64,000 bases of DNA. It comes from Diadema setosum (Eukaryota; Echinodermata; Echinoidea; Diadematoida; Diadematidae). This document shows, one piece after another, positions 36,933-60,185 of this stretch (its first letter is position 1; each line of letters starts with the position of its first letter). The stretch lies in the NCBI RefSeq assembly GCF_964275005.1, contig NC_092692.1, forward strand, positions 13,092,764 to 13,156,763, read 5' to 3'. The notes beneath the pieces were generated by a model. It was not told the origin of the DNA. It made no database searches and saw only the letters and a list, made by a program, of their open reading frames with translations. The translations under genes and the position numbers were made by a program.

Positions 36933-39900
36933 GTAACGTACTAACGATATCTGCACGGGGTTATACATGTACAATGGTCAAAATTCAGGATTTATCTGAT
37001 CATTTTAGACTACAGTATTAGTGGATGATGCTTCCACCCCCGTATGGGAGGAATGAATCTACAGTTTGTCATCGGAAACGAGTAGAACTTCCTCTCTGCC
37101 CCCCCCCCCCCCCATCTCTCCCTCTCTCTCTCTCCACGCGGTGTTTACACTAGCAAACACGCACATCGAATATTCATAGTAAATACAGTAGTCGGGAGGT
37201 TTCACTTTGTACAAGGGATGGAAGAACTCTCCCACATCCCTGCTGCGAGTTTCCAAATTTACTTTTCAAATACATGTACTCCGTTATTTGACACAAACAC
37301 ATTGTATGCTAACAAGACGATTCCCTCACCTGGAAGTGGGGTTTACTGTGTCGCGACCGTCTCATCTGCAAGCCTGCATGTGTAAATCGAATGCCTAAAC
37401 CGAATGAAAAGGGACCGGGGAAAACCCTTCAACTTCGGTGAATTTTTTCCTTGGACTTAGCCAATTTTTGACTTGAGCGAGATCGACTTGAAGGGGCATT
37501 CGAGATGATTTTCATAATTTCACATCATGTAGTAAATAAATCGACAGCTCCATGTGTAGATTTGTGGAATTTGTGGTCCTTGAGCAGAGAAACCAATACT
37601 CTGAAAAATCTGAAACAAATGACACTGAACGAGTTGATGACATAGGAGGCTCACATACAGATTGTATTTCAGAAATGTAGCAGTGTAATTCCATTACAAT
37701 GTCGTTTGCCAATTTTACCTGTGTAGAATGAATGCATGCCTTCTTTTGTTCTGCTTACTCGAGCCCCAACTCATGCATTCCTATGATGGTGAGGCTGCCG
37801 TGTCATCATCCTTGTTCATTGCGATCTGTTATAAATTTTTAAAACATTCCTATTCCTCATCCCAATCACTATAAATTCTGAAACTCTGTACACAGTAAAA
37901 CTAATTTTTCGTTGTTCAAATGTAAGAGGCTGAAAATCATATGGTGGTCTCCTTTAAGCGAGGTCGACTGTACTTTATGAAGCAACCTATTGGCGTCCGT
38001 TCTGACGAGACTTCATTATACATGTACGGTACATGCAAAGCGAAAATCCTTGTGGTCCCTAGTATCTTGTTATAACAGGGTTCGCCTGTACAATTACATG
38101 TACTGTATGTACTGGAGTACTGGTATGCCTAATTGATTGTTCATGAACCAATGTACAAATTAATGTTACCCACACGCCAAATTCAGAGTATTACACGTGT
38201 GTCCTTCGATACTTGGCATACTTTGTTTATACATGAGAGATATTGAGACAAATCATATAATGTTGGCTATTATGGTCCTTTTTTTTCCACAAAGCCTTTT
38301 TTATTTCAAAGGAAAATTACATTTCTGAAATAGCACTGGAGCCTTCACATTTCAACATGCCTTTAAAAATGTCTTGAAAGGCAGGTGCACATTTTAGCAA
38401 AACAATACAGCAAGATGCCGATATTCCCAAAAGAAAGGAACAGTACCTGGTGTAGAGCATTCCAATCACACAAGAAAAGATACACATGTCACACTTGTCA
38501 CATTTAACTGGAAAATCAACAGTTCTCTTATTAAATCAACCAAGAGATCACGCAATCATCAAAAGGAATGAACAAATTTGATGCATTTTACTGACACTTT
38601 CTGTTCTCATTTTCATATACAAGGTAATTTACACGTACATTGTACATTTGACACACTTTTCATCCATACTCTGTATGATAGCTCTCAATATAAAAGATAG
38701 GACTTTCTACCTTTATGCAATATCTGTCACGATGGTAAGCCTCTACTATGAAAGATGCGACACCCCCCCCCCCCACAAGAGGTACAGTACGTATTTCAAT
38801 ATTTCTAATTTTTGCATGCTATTTGCACAAAAGGGCATATCTGCTCCAACTCATTTCAGATACTGAATATCAGTTTACACACATATCTGATGAGTATCAA
38901 TGGCTACACTCATATAAACAAAACCAATACAGGTGATTGACATGTGTAAATATCACCCGGCATGATTAAACCACAATTACTGATGATAATATCCTCCCAA
39001 CTGAACACTACCACATGCTGTCATTACGAAATACAGCAAAAATTAGTTACAATGACCATCTCTCAAGCCTGACATCTTATATCCTTGTATTTTGCTTGTT
39101 TTGTTTATCTGTAATCACCTGTACCGTCTTCAAAATGCCGAATAAGTAATAATGATGATAATAATAATAATAAATGATAATAATAAATGATAATACATCT
39201 AAGTTTCACTTTTTTAAAAATTTGTTTGATAATTCAGTAGCTCGGTATCATATAGACTTGAAACATGATAATTACCTTTCATTACACCTTGAAGTCAACA
39301 ACAGGATCACTTATACAGCTTGGAGGGCGGCTTGTCTAATGCTAAATCAAGTGTTCAACTGGACCACACTTTGTCAAAATGCACGTTATGTTCAACAACA
39401 AAAAAAAAAAAAAGAATTACAAAGGGACTCTCCATAACGATAACTTTAAAAATAGTGAATCAATCCAAATACGAGAATCAAGGATTTTTGTAGAGCATGT
39501 CAGGAATCCCTTCCCTCCAAGTTCTGTCCATTGTGTTCACACATCAATATGAAATTCTAAGAGCATGCAAGTGCTAAACTTGGAAGAATCAGACCCATGA
39601 CATGCTTACTATGATCCACATTTCTCTGTAACCACCTAACCAAATTGAATGGAGTTTTCTGCAAAATATAGCCAAGATGTTATATTTTAAAGACTCTGAA
39701 GAAGCATTCCGACAATTCAATATTGGAAACTACATGTACTACAGTACATTGTAATGTGAAAACCCCATTGTAATTTTTTTAAGGGACATACTGTATTACA
39801 CTATGATAACGATACATATGTAACAATTCATCCAATGGATGCGATCACTTTTTCTTTGACTCATTCTCACATTACAATGGGTGATTTCAAGTACAGAGTA

Positions 39901-41250
39901 AAATGCTTGCGCTGGTGTTAGTGCCATCTCAACACTTAGCAGCAATAATTCAAAACTTGAGGTTGTTAAGTGTGGGCAGGTTGATAAAAAAATTGTGATG
40001 TTGCTCCAAAGCGTGCTGATTGTCATCCGCCGAATTGAGATAAAGAATTCTTTTGGCTAATTACATGATTATTCCATATTGGCTAATACCACCCATAGCT
40101 TATAGGGATTATTAAATTTGTCACTTCAAGTTAGGTGTTGGCATTTTAATCATGCTTCCACATTGCTTGTCTAATACAATGCATTCATAGCTGCATCTTC
40201 CTATACACGTGTATTTGACTTGAACCGAGTGCTATCACTCATTTGATGTGCAATTCCTGCGCAACTACAATGATGTTGGGGATCGGTAATCCTGATCAGT
40301 ATCACCTGCGTTAATCTGACTGTGTGTGTTGGAGCTTGAGCTAATGCATTTGTTTGGGAGATAACACCAGTGCCAAAACTACAATGAATTACAGTATATT
40401 TGGGGTTCTCTTGTTTGTTTAGTGCTGTATACAGCTGCATACGTGTATATGCATATATACTAAATATAAGAAATACCCAGAAATCCTTCAGTCCTCAGCA
40501 AAATATTGATGGAGTAAATGGACACACATTCTAAAATAAAATGCATCCTACACCGTGACAGCACAGTAATAAAGAATTACTGTCCAGCATTTTTCGGCCG
40601 TGCTGATGTCGCTTCGTTTCTTTCCACATGAAACAAAAGCACAGTCATAAATTGATGTTAGGCTAATGATTCTCATTTTAATGACAGCACGATATATTGC
40701 ATCATTACATGTGAGGTTGTATGTTATCGTAGAAAAAAAAAAAAAAAAAAAAAACTCTGGGAACTGGTTGTACAAGAAACTCAGTTGCGCTGTCCACTTT
40801 TAAAGGTATACTCTATAGAAAACAAAGTCCAGACTATACTAAAAGCTTATACCAATAAGACACTGTAACTTTTGATGAGCTCCCAAGAAAATACTTAACT
40901 GAGCTAATTGGAATGCAGAAAGAGACAACGCGGCAAAAATGGAGATGGTTCTTTTTCATCTTTCCACCACATTTTACACTGCTGGCTGATACATTTTTTT
41001 TACATGTACTTCCAAAGTCTTATCTTATAGCACATTGTATTATGATACACAAATTATGCAAAAATAATGACTTTCTGTAGATGAGAGTTTTCTCTCTTTT
41101 TGTGCGTTACAATTCAACCACAGGCAAACTTGCACACAAGAATACTGTACATGCGTAATGTAGTTTGTACCCTTGCTTCATAGCTTACCTATGGAGAAAA
41201 TAAATAAATAACTACAGACAGTGGCTGTTGGAAACAAATGTCCATGGATC
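36933..41250. other. Long stretch without gene or defined element
   Basis: Over 4 kb of AT-rich DNA with C runs near 37101 and 38763, ATA repeats near 39157-39195, A runs near 39400 and 40735-40754. TTGTTATAACAGGGTTCGCC near 38070 resembles an old MITE end, but no partner was found. Confidence 0.55.
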
Positions 41251-41346
41251 AACTTAATCCGTTGGGGGACAGGCCGATTTTGCTACGACATGCATTTCCC
41301 ATAGACGCCTGCCCGAGTATACTCGGGACTAGTCTTCAATGGGTTG
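41251..41346. mobile_element. Short TTAATCC-ended MITE with inner palindrome
   Basis: TTAATCCGTTGGGGGACAGGC on the left mirrors GCCTGCCCGAG ... CAATGGGTTGA on the right loosely, with the strict palindrome CCCGAGTATACTCGGG inside. The pairing of the ends is imperfect. Confidence 0.5.
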
Positions 41347-42712
41347 ATACATTTGTACCACATAGTCTTGTCCACATGCATGCCTGACTTGTTTGCAACC
41401 TCCCTCACTTGATAGGACATGAGCACCAAGTACCATAAACAAGACAATCTGACAAAAATATGTGAGTACAACATGTGTAAATACAAGTATATGCAACTGC
41501 AAATACATACCATGCTGATTAAAAACTTAACAGCAACATTACTCACTGATAGTAAAGGCTACAAATTCAACATGATGTAGATTAACTTTGGGACAAGCAA
41601 TGTCCATAATAGAAACACAGCACCAGACTGCAACGCATGATAGGAAGGCATTAAAGAGAGCCACGGTAATATCACCCACTGAAGCATTGATGCATATATG
41701 TAAGAATGTGCATAAGTTCAAAGGTCAGCTACCAATTTCTCTCCATGTGCTTACTTGAGCACATCATTTCATAGTATCATGATCAAGCGTTTTACTCCTA
41801 AATAAAGTGAAATCATAGGGGAACATGCAATTCTGTAAAAGTAGAAATTTCTGCGCATTACGCTCAACATGAAACTTGCATGGAAATAACACTGTGCACA
41901 TTTTTTGCACTTTATATCATTGTATATCTTTGATTCCGCACAATAAAAATCATGCTGCATGCCCGAGCACATAAAATTACTCAAGCAAACATTTCCACTT
42001 TTACGCAACAGGGATATATAGGCAAAACCTAGTCATTTTCAGTCTCATGATGAAAAAAGTTTGAATCCTGGGGGACTGAGGTGCTTGCTAATACACACTG
42101 GTACTGGTGGGAAACAAATATAACTCACTGCTCCTGAGATTCTTGATAATGGTGCGTTCCCACTGCCGATCAGATCAACTCGATCAATCCCGATCAAGCT
42201 TTTTTAGCCTGGTCGGGCTCGCTCGGCATTGGTTTTCGGGGTCGATCTACCTTGATCGGCATCGCTCCTGCTTCCTTCACGATAATTTTGGACATGTCCA
42301 AAATATTCGAGTAGGAAGCCCGAACACCAACAGCTCGGGTAGTGATCGAGAAGAGATCGAGCTGATCGGGAATCGGTCGTATAGAAATCTAGTGTGGTCG
42401 GGACGGATTTTTCCCCGAGCTCAGTACCCGATCATCTCGAGTTATACTCGAATGCTACACGATTGATTTCAGATCATCTCGATCCAGGATTCATCAGTTT
42501 CATGAATAACTCGACCGCTACACGCCCGCTACAGGACTGCTATCGATTGATACTCGACTAAACTCGATCATGCTTCGACCGGCACTCGATCAAATACCGA
42601 GCACTTTTTGACAGTGGTTGCAGCAGGTGGAGACGTACTTTCTTAGCACTCATTTATTGTTCAGGTATTAAGAAAAAAATATATGCAGTCCTTGGTCACG
42701 TTAAAAAGTTAA

Positions 42713-42862
42713 ATGTCGTCAGTATCTTCAGCCACTCCTGGCCCACTGAAGAAAAGAAAAGGGCCACGAAGAGAGAAAAGACAACAAACCCTAGACAGCA
42801 GACATGGCAGAATTAGACTCTCCAGACAAATATACCAGAAGAAAGAAAGGAAACACAACTGA
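42713..42862 (+). CDS. Short basic ORF inside the foldback element
   Basis: A 49-codon frame opens MSSVSSATPGPLKKRKGPRR and is rich in Lys and Arg, with a nuclear-localisation-like LKKRKGPRREKRQ. A stop codon lies immediately upstream in the same frame, so the ATG is the true frame start. It lies between the element's arms, where a transposase or accessory gene would be expected, and could be the first exon of such a gene, or chance. I do not recognise it. It is too short to test by eye. Confidence 0.25.
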   Translation: MSSVSSATPGPLKKRKGPRREKRQQTLDSRHGRIRLSRQIYQKKERKHN

Positions 42863-43692
42863 AACTAAGAAAAATTCGGTATTCTGGCAATATGACTGTA
42901 AGGTGAAAGGAAATTTTCTAGATTATCTACTTTACTTATAAACTGAGAAATGTTTCTTGAATTTTTTTTGCTAGCTTGTCTGTTTCAAAGTTGAAGTTGG
43001 TTACGTTGATATAAAATCTATTTCTTACGCTGACGTGTTAAAACAGTAGTTGTAACATACACTGTAGATTCATAAATGCTCAGTGACTTACTTTACTTTT
43101 ATTAACGTAGATGTTACACTTTTGCTTCGCTTAATAAGGTTCTTTTTTTTTTATTGAGAGTTGTACGTACATTGCTTGAAGTCCACCTTGATATCGATTG
43201 GCTGAGTTGACAAAAAAATAAACAACCAAGATTTTCATCTTGCTAGTGTAAAATGTTATATTGTTTTATTTTCATAATAATGTACTCTGTTCCACATATC
43301 AGCACACTTCATGAATTTAGAAATTAATGATACATATATTTTCTTTTACACACTCTTGGGCCAATACTTTATCAATGACTACATACATATTTTTCATTCA
43401 CTTTTTCATTCTTTGGTAATGAGAACAATAATGACAAAGATAACACGACTCATTAGGGTTGTAGAATAGTCAATTTTTTTTTTCAACTCTATATAATGGT
43501 GCATTTATGGGCATATAGGCCTGTGTTTCATTTTAAACCAAATTAATTTCAGCCCACCTATATGTAATGCACTTACGAAGCGTGGCGGTGTAACATTTTT
43601 TTTTTCTTTTTATGAGACATCAAACTTAGATTTGCTATTCTTCACATCCACTGCAAACATCGAATGCATATGAACGAACCTATTATATTATA

Positions 43693-45376
43693 CATGGTGT
43701 CCCGGCAGACAGAGTGCTATACAAAACTGTCTCTTATTTAAAAAGATATGAGCGACTGAATGAAATCGTTACATTATTCAATAGAAAGAACACCTCAAAT
43801 TTTATTTGACACAATGATAATCAATCTTTGTGCAGGCGCTTTGATCTCCATGAAAATTTGTGATTTACAAAATCTGTAACTTTGGGCACTGATATCCTAC
43901 TTGACTGAACGATAGTGAAACCCTAAAAACTGCTAACGACTGCGTCAAAAATAGCTACTGAAAACGGATAAAATGAATGAATACAACTGAATGCATTTTT
44001 TGTACCTTTTTGGGCTCACAAACAGTAGTGATCAGTCTTTGTCATCTTTTTTTTTCAGGAAAAATGAATAGAATTGAAACGCCTGCACGAGAATTGATGA
44101 TTGTGGTTTCAAAATAGGAAGTGTTCTTCTATCAACTATAGGTTTTCCCGGCCGATTTCGCACTTTTGTCAGTCCAATTCCTAATTGCTGCATTCAATTT
44201 AGCAAAATATACCATAGATGACATGTTCGGTAGTTCAATTATTCTATGATCTCTTCATTCAAATTAATTTTGGAGCATTCAAATTACCTTTAGCCTCATT
44301 CTAATTAACACTTTTTCAATTGAAATTCGTAAAACAAGCACCATTTGGTTATTCGCTCATTCAGTTTAGAATGATAGTCACGTGATCACGGACATGCTGC
44401 TCTCGTTCATTCCAATTCATTTTTTGGCAATCAATTTAACATCTTTTGCAGTCAATTTAGCACGCATGCTTATGGTTTGCTTCTTTCTTTATTTTCTTAA
44501 CATAGTTATTGTTTTCCAAGCGTCCTTACATTTCATATTTTCGTACTCATTTCAGAGATTTTGGCAACATTTTTTTTCTTTAATGTGCTTAGTGTCTCTT
44601 CATGTCCGAAGATAGTGCAACATGTGCATGGCCACAACTTATCTCGCCGTTGAGCGCTTTATTCCGTGTGTCGGCCAGTTGTAGGAAGTCAGGTTATGAT
44701 CATCAAATATTCCTATAATTCTTTTTCCGTCTCCTTGAGAAATACGTCTGTATCTAACTTGTGCCGTCATGACTGTAAGAAGATGAAGTTAAACTAGAGT
44801 ATTGGTACATGTAGGCCTAAAATGTCATGTATGAAAGAAAAGGGGCGTTACAGAACAGCAAACTCGAGTTATATGATATGGTCAAAAATATGATACTTTT
44901 ACTGCTTAACAGTGCGTGGATGAAACAATAAGTCACATAGAAATACACGTTTAAATGTTATCACCTTTTCAAAAAAGAAATAACATGGCGTTAATTTCAA
45001 TGAACATGTTATAAATATAGGAATTTGACTGCCCATACGCGAAATTGAATGACTGAAATACCCCTTTCGCCAGTGCTGGCGAATTTGAATGACTGAAGAG
45101 CACGTGCCAATTTGAATGCCCGTTTTACGAATTCGAAAGGCACACGTTGTGTGCAAATCTCATTGATCGGAATGCTAAACTGAACGAACAACTTGCAATT
45201 TTGAATGACAGAATGTGCAGTGATGAGGATTTTCGCTAAATTGAATGAACCTTTTATCAAATGGACTGACAAAAGTGCAAAATTGGCCGGTAAAACCTAT
45301 ACTAAAGATAATCTTTCGTTCATTCATGCTTTTGCAATTAATAGTCAGTTTTATAGCACTCTTTTGGGCCACGCCG
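43693..45376. mobile_element. Mariner-like MITE split by another element
   Basis: The left end TACATGGTGTCCCGGCAGAC with AGAGTGCTATA pairs with the right end TATAGCACTCTTTTGGGCC and ACGCCGTA; both ends abut TA. The inner arms also pair across the centre: CTTTGTGCAGGCG near 43835 against CGCCTGCACGAGAATTGAT near 44080. A 1165-bp element (44137-45301) interrupts the right arm, and the arm continues beyond it. Confidence 0.75.
44137..45301. mobile_element. TATAGG foldback element, copy 2 (1165 bp)
   Basis: The TIRs read TATAGGTTTTCCCGGCCGAT and its inverse GGCCGGTAAAACCTATA; pairing continues through the TTTGTCAGTCCA / TGGACTGACAAA segment. Inside, ATTCAAATT / AATTTGAATG motifs recur every 25-35 bp, in one orientation in the left half and the other in the right half. 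It is inserted in a mariner-like MITE. TA or TATA flanks suggest a TA target. Confidence 0.85.
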
Positions 45377-45857
45377 TATTCAAGCATGAATACTGAGTTG
45401 TCTCATATAACCAAACGAATACTGTAACCAATTCTTCTTTCACTCGATCACTGTACGAACCTGCCGACCCGTTCGATGCAAGATCTTACACAGTCGAGTC
45501 ATGTCGAGCTGGTCTAAGAAGTCTAGTAGAAATCGAGTATTGACCGTGTAGCGATCGTGTATTGATTGTGTGTAGATCGGGATGTTCGAGTAGAGATCTG
45601 TGTAGTTGTCGAGGAGAGATTCTGGAGATGTCGAGAATGGTCGGATGTGGATCGTAAAAGATCGAATGGCGGTCGGCAAGGGATCGTGTTGAAGGACGAT
45701 CGAGCATTTGGTCGGGATTGGTCTGGTAAAAATAGGTGATCGGGATTGATCTCGCTTGATCGAGTTGATCTGATCGGTAGTGGGAACGGGGTATAACACC
45801 CTAGAGGAAAAGAAAAATAACAAAACAGACCCTGAAGTGTGCCTAGGATGACAAAAT

Positions 45858-57555
<11,698 letters not shown>

Positions 57556-57789
57556 TCTCGCCCTCAAGTGTCAACTGACAATGGAAAACAAAGATAAAAT
57601 CGTCCCAAAGTCTTGTCTAAAATCTGTATCAACATCAACACATCGGAAGCTTGCTTCCTACATAAAGTTCTAGGGCCTACAGAATCTACTGCGCATATTG
57701 AGCCTACGCATACGGTACTGCTGTTAGTAGCTAGCTAGGTTGGCGGGTAGGTTCAAAGCCTGTGTCAGTCCCCGCGTTTATAATTTTTG
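57556..57789 (-). promoter_or_regulatory. ADSL 5' UTR and likely core promoter region
   Basis: This 234-bp gap between the start codon and the upstream MITE must hold the 5' UTR and probably the core promoter. No TATA box was seen. CTGCGCATA and CTACGCATAC near 57690-57715 loosely resemble half-sites of NRF-1, a usual regulator of housekeeping genes, but this is only a resemblance. Confidence 0.35.
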
Positions 57790-58086
57790 GTAAGCACTAT
57801 CTGGGCACCCGTCCCGCTTCATCATGAATATTCATCTACATGTATCCGTAATACATTTCCCGGCAGCGTTTTTACATTTCCCGACAAAACTGAACATTTT
57901 TCCATCTCCCAGCGAGACGTTTTAACATTCCCCGTTGATGCAATTTTTCGAGATTTTTATATTTCCCAGCGATACGTTTTTACATTCTATGGCACGTATC
58001 CAGCGTTCTGCCATTTACTAGTACAGTATCTTACTGCCTGATGAATATTCATGATGAAGCGGGACGGGTGCCCAAATAGTGCTTAC
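57790..58086. mobile_element. MITE upstream of ADSL with 47-bp TIRs
   Basis: The terminal 47 bp are inverted with a single mismatch: GTAAGCACTAT then TGGGCACCCGTCCCGC, mirrored at the right end. Both ends include TA, consistent with a TA target (element AGCACTAT...ATAGTGCT). The interior repeats ACATTTCCCGGC / CGTTTTTACATT with a spacing near 28 bp. It lies about 235 bp upstream of the ADSL start codon. Confidence 0.85.
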
Positions 58087-59389
58087 TGTTTAAGGTACAT
58101 TATGTATTCTACAAGACCACATGCCACGGTACTGTATGGGGCGCCAAGCGTCACATGGCCTATTTCATTACGAAATCAGCCATTTCGTCGGCGAAATGTT
58201 CATTCGCTACAAAATGTCATTTCGTTACGAAATGACAACGTTTCGTTACAAAATGACATTTTGTAACAAAATGAACATCTTGTCAATGAAATGAAGATTA
58301 TTTGTTTAACAAAATGATCATTTCATCAAAGAAATGTTTATTTTGTTACGAAATGATCATTTCATAGACGAAATGACATTTCGTTATGGAATAATCAGTT
58401 TGTCGACAAAATGATCAATTTATTATTTCGTAATGAAATCATAAACATTTTGATGAGGAAATGACCACTTCGTAACGGAATGATGTGATCGTTGTTGTAT
58501 CGCGATTAGTATCAATTCAGACACAACAGGGATATAAGTCCAGAGTGCCTGGACGAATAATGATATCATATTCTAATCATTTAGGCAGAAATGTTGTCAT
58601 TTCGTCGATGAAATGTTTATTTCCTTACAAATTGTAGTCCTTTCGTGACGAAATGATCAATTCGTCGACAAAATGATCATTTTGTAATGAAATGACATTT
58701 TGTTGAAAAATTGATCATTTCGTCGACTTTGTCGAAAACACATGAAAAGAGTAATCAATAATTAGCACCTATATGAGGAGATTCGAGTATGAAAAATTAC
58801 ATAGCAAAGGAGAGAAAGTGGTTGAAAAAGAAAGGGAGGAGTTAAAGAAAGTTGGTACAATTAAAAAAGTAAGATCAATAAAAAATTGTATGTATGTTAC
58901 ACAAGCTAGATTGCTTTCAAGACTGTTGGTACAATAGGAATAGTCATGGCAGTACTGACCCATGCAAAGGGAGGAGGGGAGGGGGAGAGAAAAAAAGAAA
59001 TGCAGACAGAAAGACGAAGCACAAAGGAGATCAGATGGAAGAAAGTGGAAGAATAGGAGTAGAGCCCTACATACTGCATGATAAAAAAATAGTGGTTCCA
59101 CAAAAGAAAGCGTTCAACTGCATTTTTATTTCCTTATTTCCCTTTTGAGATTCTGAGGCTGCCATCATTATCAAACATGATAATTATGTGCTTAAAGACG
59201 GCAGGCTTCTGCATGGTTTTTCTTCCTCTTTATTCTGAAACAAGAGCATCCTCGATTCCTTTGATCTCATTGTTATGTTTATACTTTAAAGATTGTGACT
59301 ATGACACTATGAATGTTATATTTTTTCCCTATTTCGTTGTCAGATACACATGTTGCCATTTTTCAATATATGATTTTCCTTGAAAAAAA

Positions 59390-59430
59390 AAATGCAGAAA
59401 TAAAATCGAACTGAACTGAACTGAACTGCT
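59390..59430 (+). mobile_element. Non-LTR 3' end with (GAACT)n tail
   Basis: TTTTCCTTG, an A run, AATAAAATCGAACTGAACTG and more ACTGA copies look like a 3' UTR with polyadenylation-like signal and a pentameric tail. The 5' limit is not visible; it probably reaches back some 200 bp or more. The same tail type occurs at 36646. Confidence 0.5.
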
Positions 59431-59579
59431 ATCAACATGTAGCGTTCTTTCCCTAATTCATTCCCGAGGCCCGAGACTGTTTATGACCTCTAGGAATGTG
59501 CCTGCCTGTGCACGCGGCTTCTAGTTTTTACTGTACCACTCCCCTTCCTTATGTCGGGCACGTACCTTGCCATCGAAGA

Positions 59580-59660
59580 TTTTTTTTATTTTTTTATTTT
59601 TTTGACAAGATGATGTTCACACGCAGTTGTTGTTGTTGTTGTTGTTATTATTATTTTAAT
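59580..59660. repeat. T-rich tract and (GTT)n microsatellite
   Basis: T-rich sequence is followed at about 59625-59656 by GTT repeats grading into ATT. Confidence 0.85.
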
Positions 59661-60089
59661 TTTAAGGCGTGCATCATTCAGTGATGAATATTTACGCCTA
59701 ATACCTACTAAAATTCATACAAATATCTTCAGTTTGTTTCCTTTGAGAAACACAAATTCAAATTAATTTCGCTGCATTATTGCCGCAATTTTGGAGATTC
59801 TAAAACAGACTGTCACCACCCATCATTGTCACCACCCATCACGCAGTCACAACCTTCTCTAGCCTTTAGCCAAGGCGTTCGATCTGGACTTAAATACCCT
59901 TTGTGTCTGAATACTGATACTAATCGCGATACAACAACGATCATATCATTTCGTTACGAAATGATAATTTCGTCGACGAAATCTTGTCATTCCGTTAGGA
60001 ATGAATAATCATTTCGTCGACGAAATGACTAATTTATTAACGAAAATGGCCATGTGACACTGGCGCCCCATAGTACTGCACCCACTTAC

Positions 60090-60185
60090 CACTGGTGCTG
60101 AGGTAAGGAACACATGCAATCCCTTGATGCGATCAGTCAGCGATGCCCGCGCGCACTTCGTCTTTGGAGAGGATAAACCATGGAC
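60090..60185 (-). other. Exon-like segment upstream of ADSL
   Basis: The 96-nt stretch is bounded by an AG (ATATTAG) and a strong donor GTAAGTGGG and is open in one frame for 32 codons: VHGLSSPKTKCARASLTDRI then KGLHVFLTSAPV, phase 0 at both ends. Its composition is richer in G+C than its surroundings. The polypyrimidine tract is poor. It could be an exon of an unidentified gene, a 5' exon of the ADSL transcription unit, or chance. I do not recognise the peptide. Confidence 0.3.

Larger units (their letters stand above)
42152..45790. mobile_element. 3.6 kb foldback element beside the ADSL 3' end
   Basis: The left end GGTGCGTTCCCACTGCCGAT and right end ACCGATCAGATC (inverted) with GTAGTGGGAACGGGG form TIRs that extend inward for several hundred bases as irregular repeats of GATCGAG/CTCGATC. 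The left arm covers roughly 42152-42600 and the right arm 45430-45790. The interior contains a short basic ORF and a mariner-like MITE that is itself interrupted. The target duplication is unclear. No full-length transposase was seen. Confidence 0.8.
58135..60072. mobile_element. 1.94 kb foldback element with TTTCGTTACGAAA arrays
   Basis: The ends TATGGGGCGCCA and TGGCGCCCCATA are flanked by a 6-bp duplication GTACTG (58129-58134 and 60073-60078). Next inside are TCACATGGCC / GGCCATGTGA, then arrays of variants of the palindrome CATTTCGTTACGAAATG (58155-58485, 58590-58725, 59950-60050). A 70-bp segment with TTGTTGTATCGCGATTAGTA is inverted between the two arms. The interior includes a microsatellite-tailed retroelement end. 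No transposase was seen. Confidence 0.88.

Noticed and set aside
42107-42466. A 119-codon plus-strand ORF rich in Ser and Arg.
   Set aside because: It lies within the left arm of the foldback element and reflects the GATCGAG repeat.
57556-57567. An extended ADSL N-terminus [10 protein letters not shown].
   Set aside because: The first codon there is TTG, not ATG, and a TGA lies just upstream; the ATG at 57555 has a good context.
58155-58485. CRISPR-like short palindromic repeats.
   Set aside because: The repeats vary, spacers are a few bases, and the array lies within a foldback element with target duplication.
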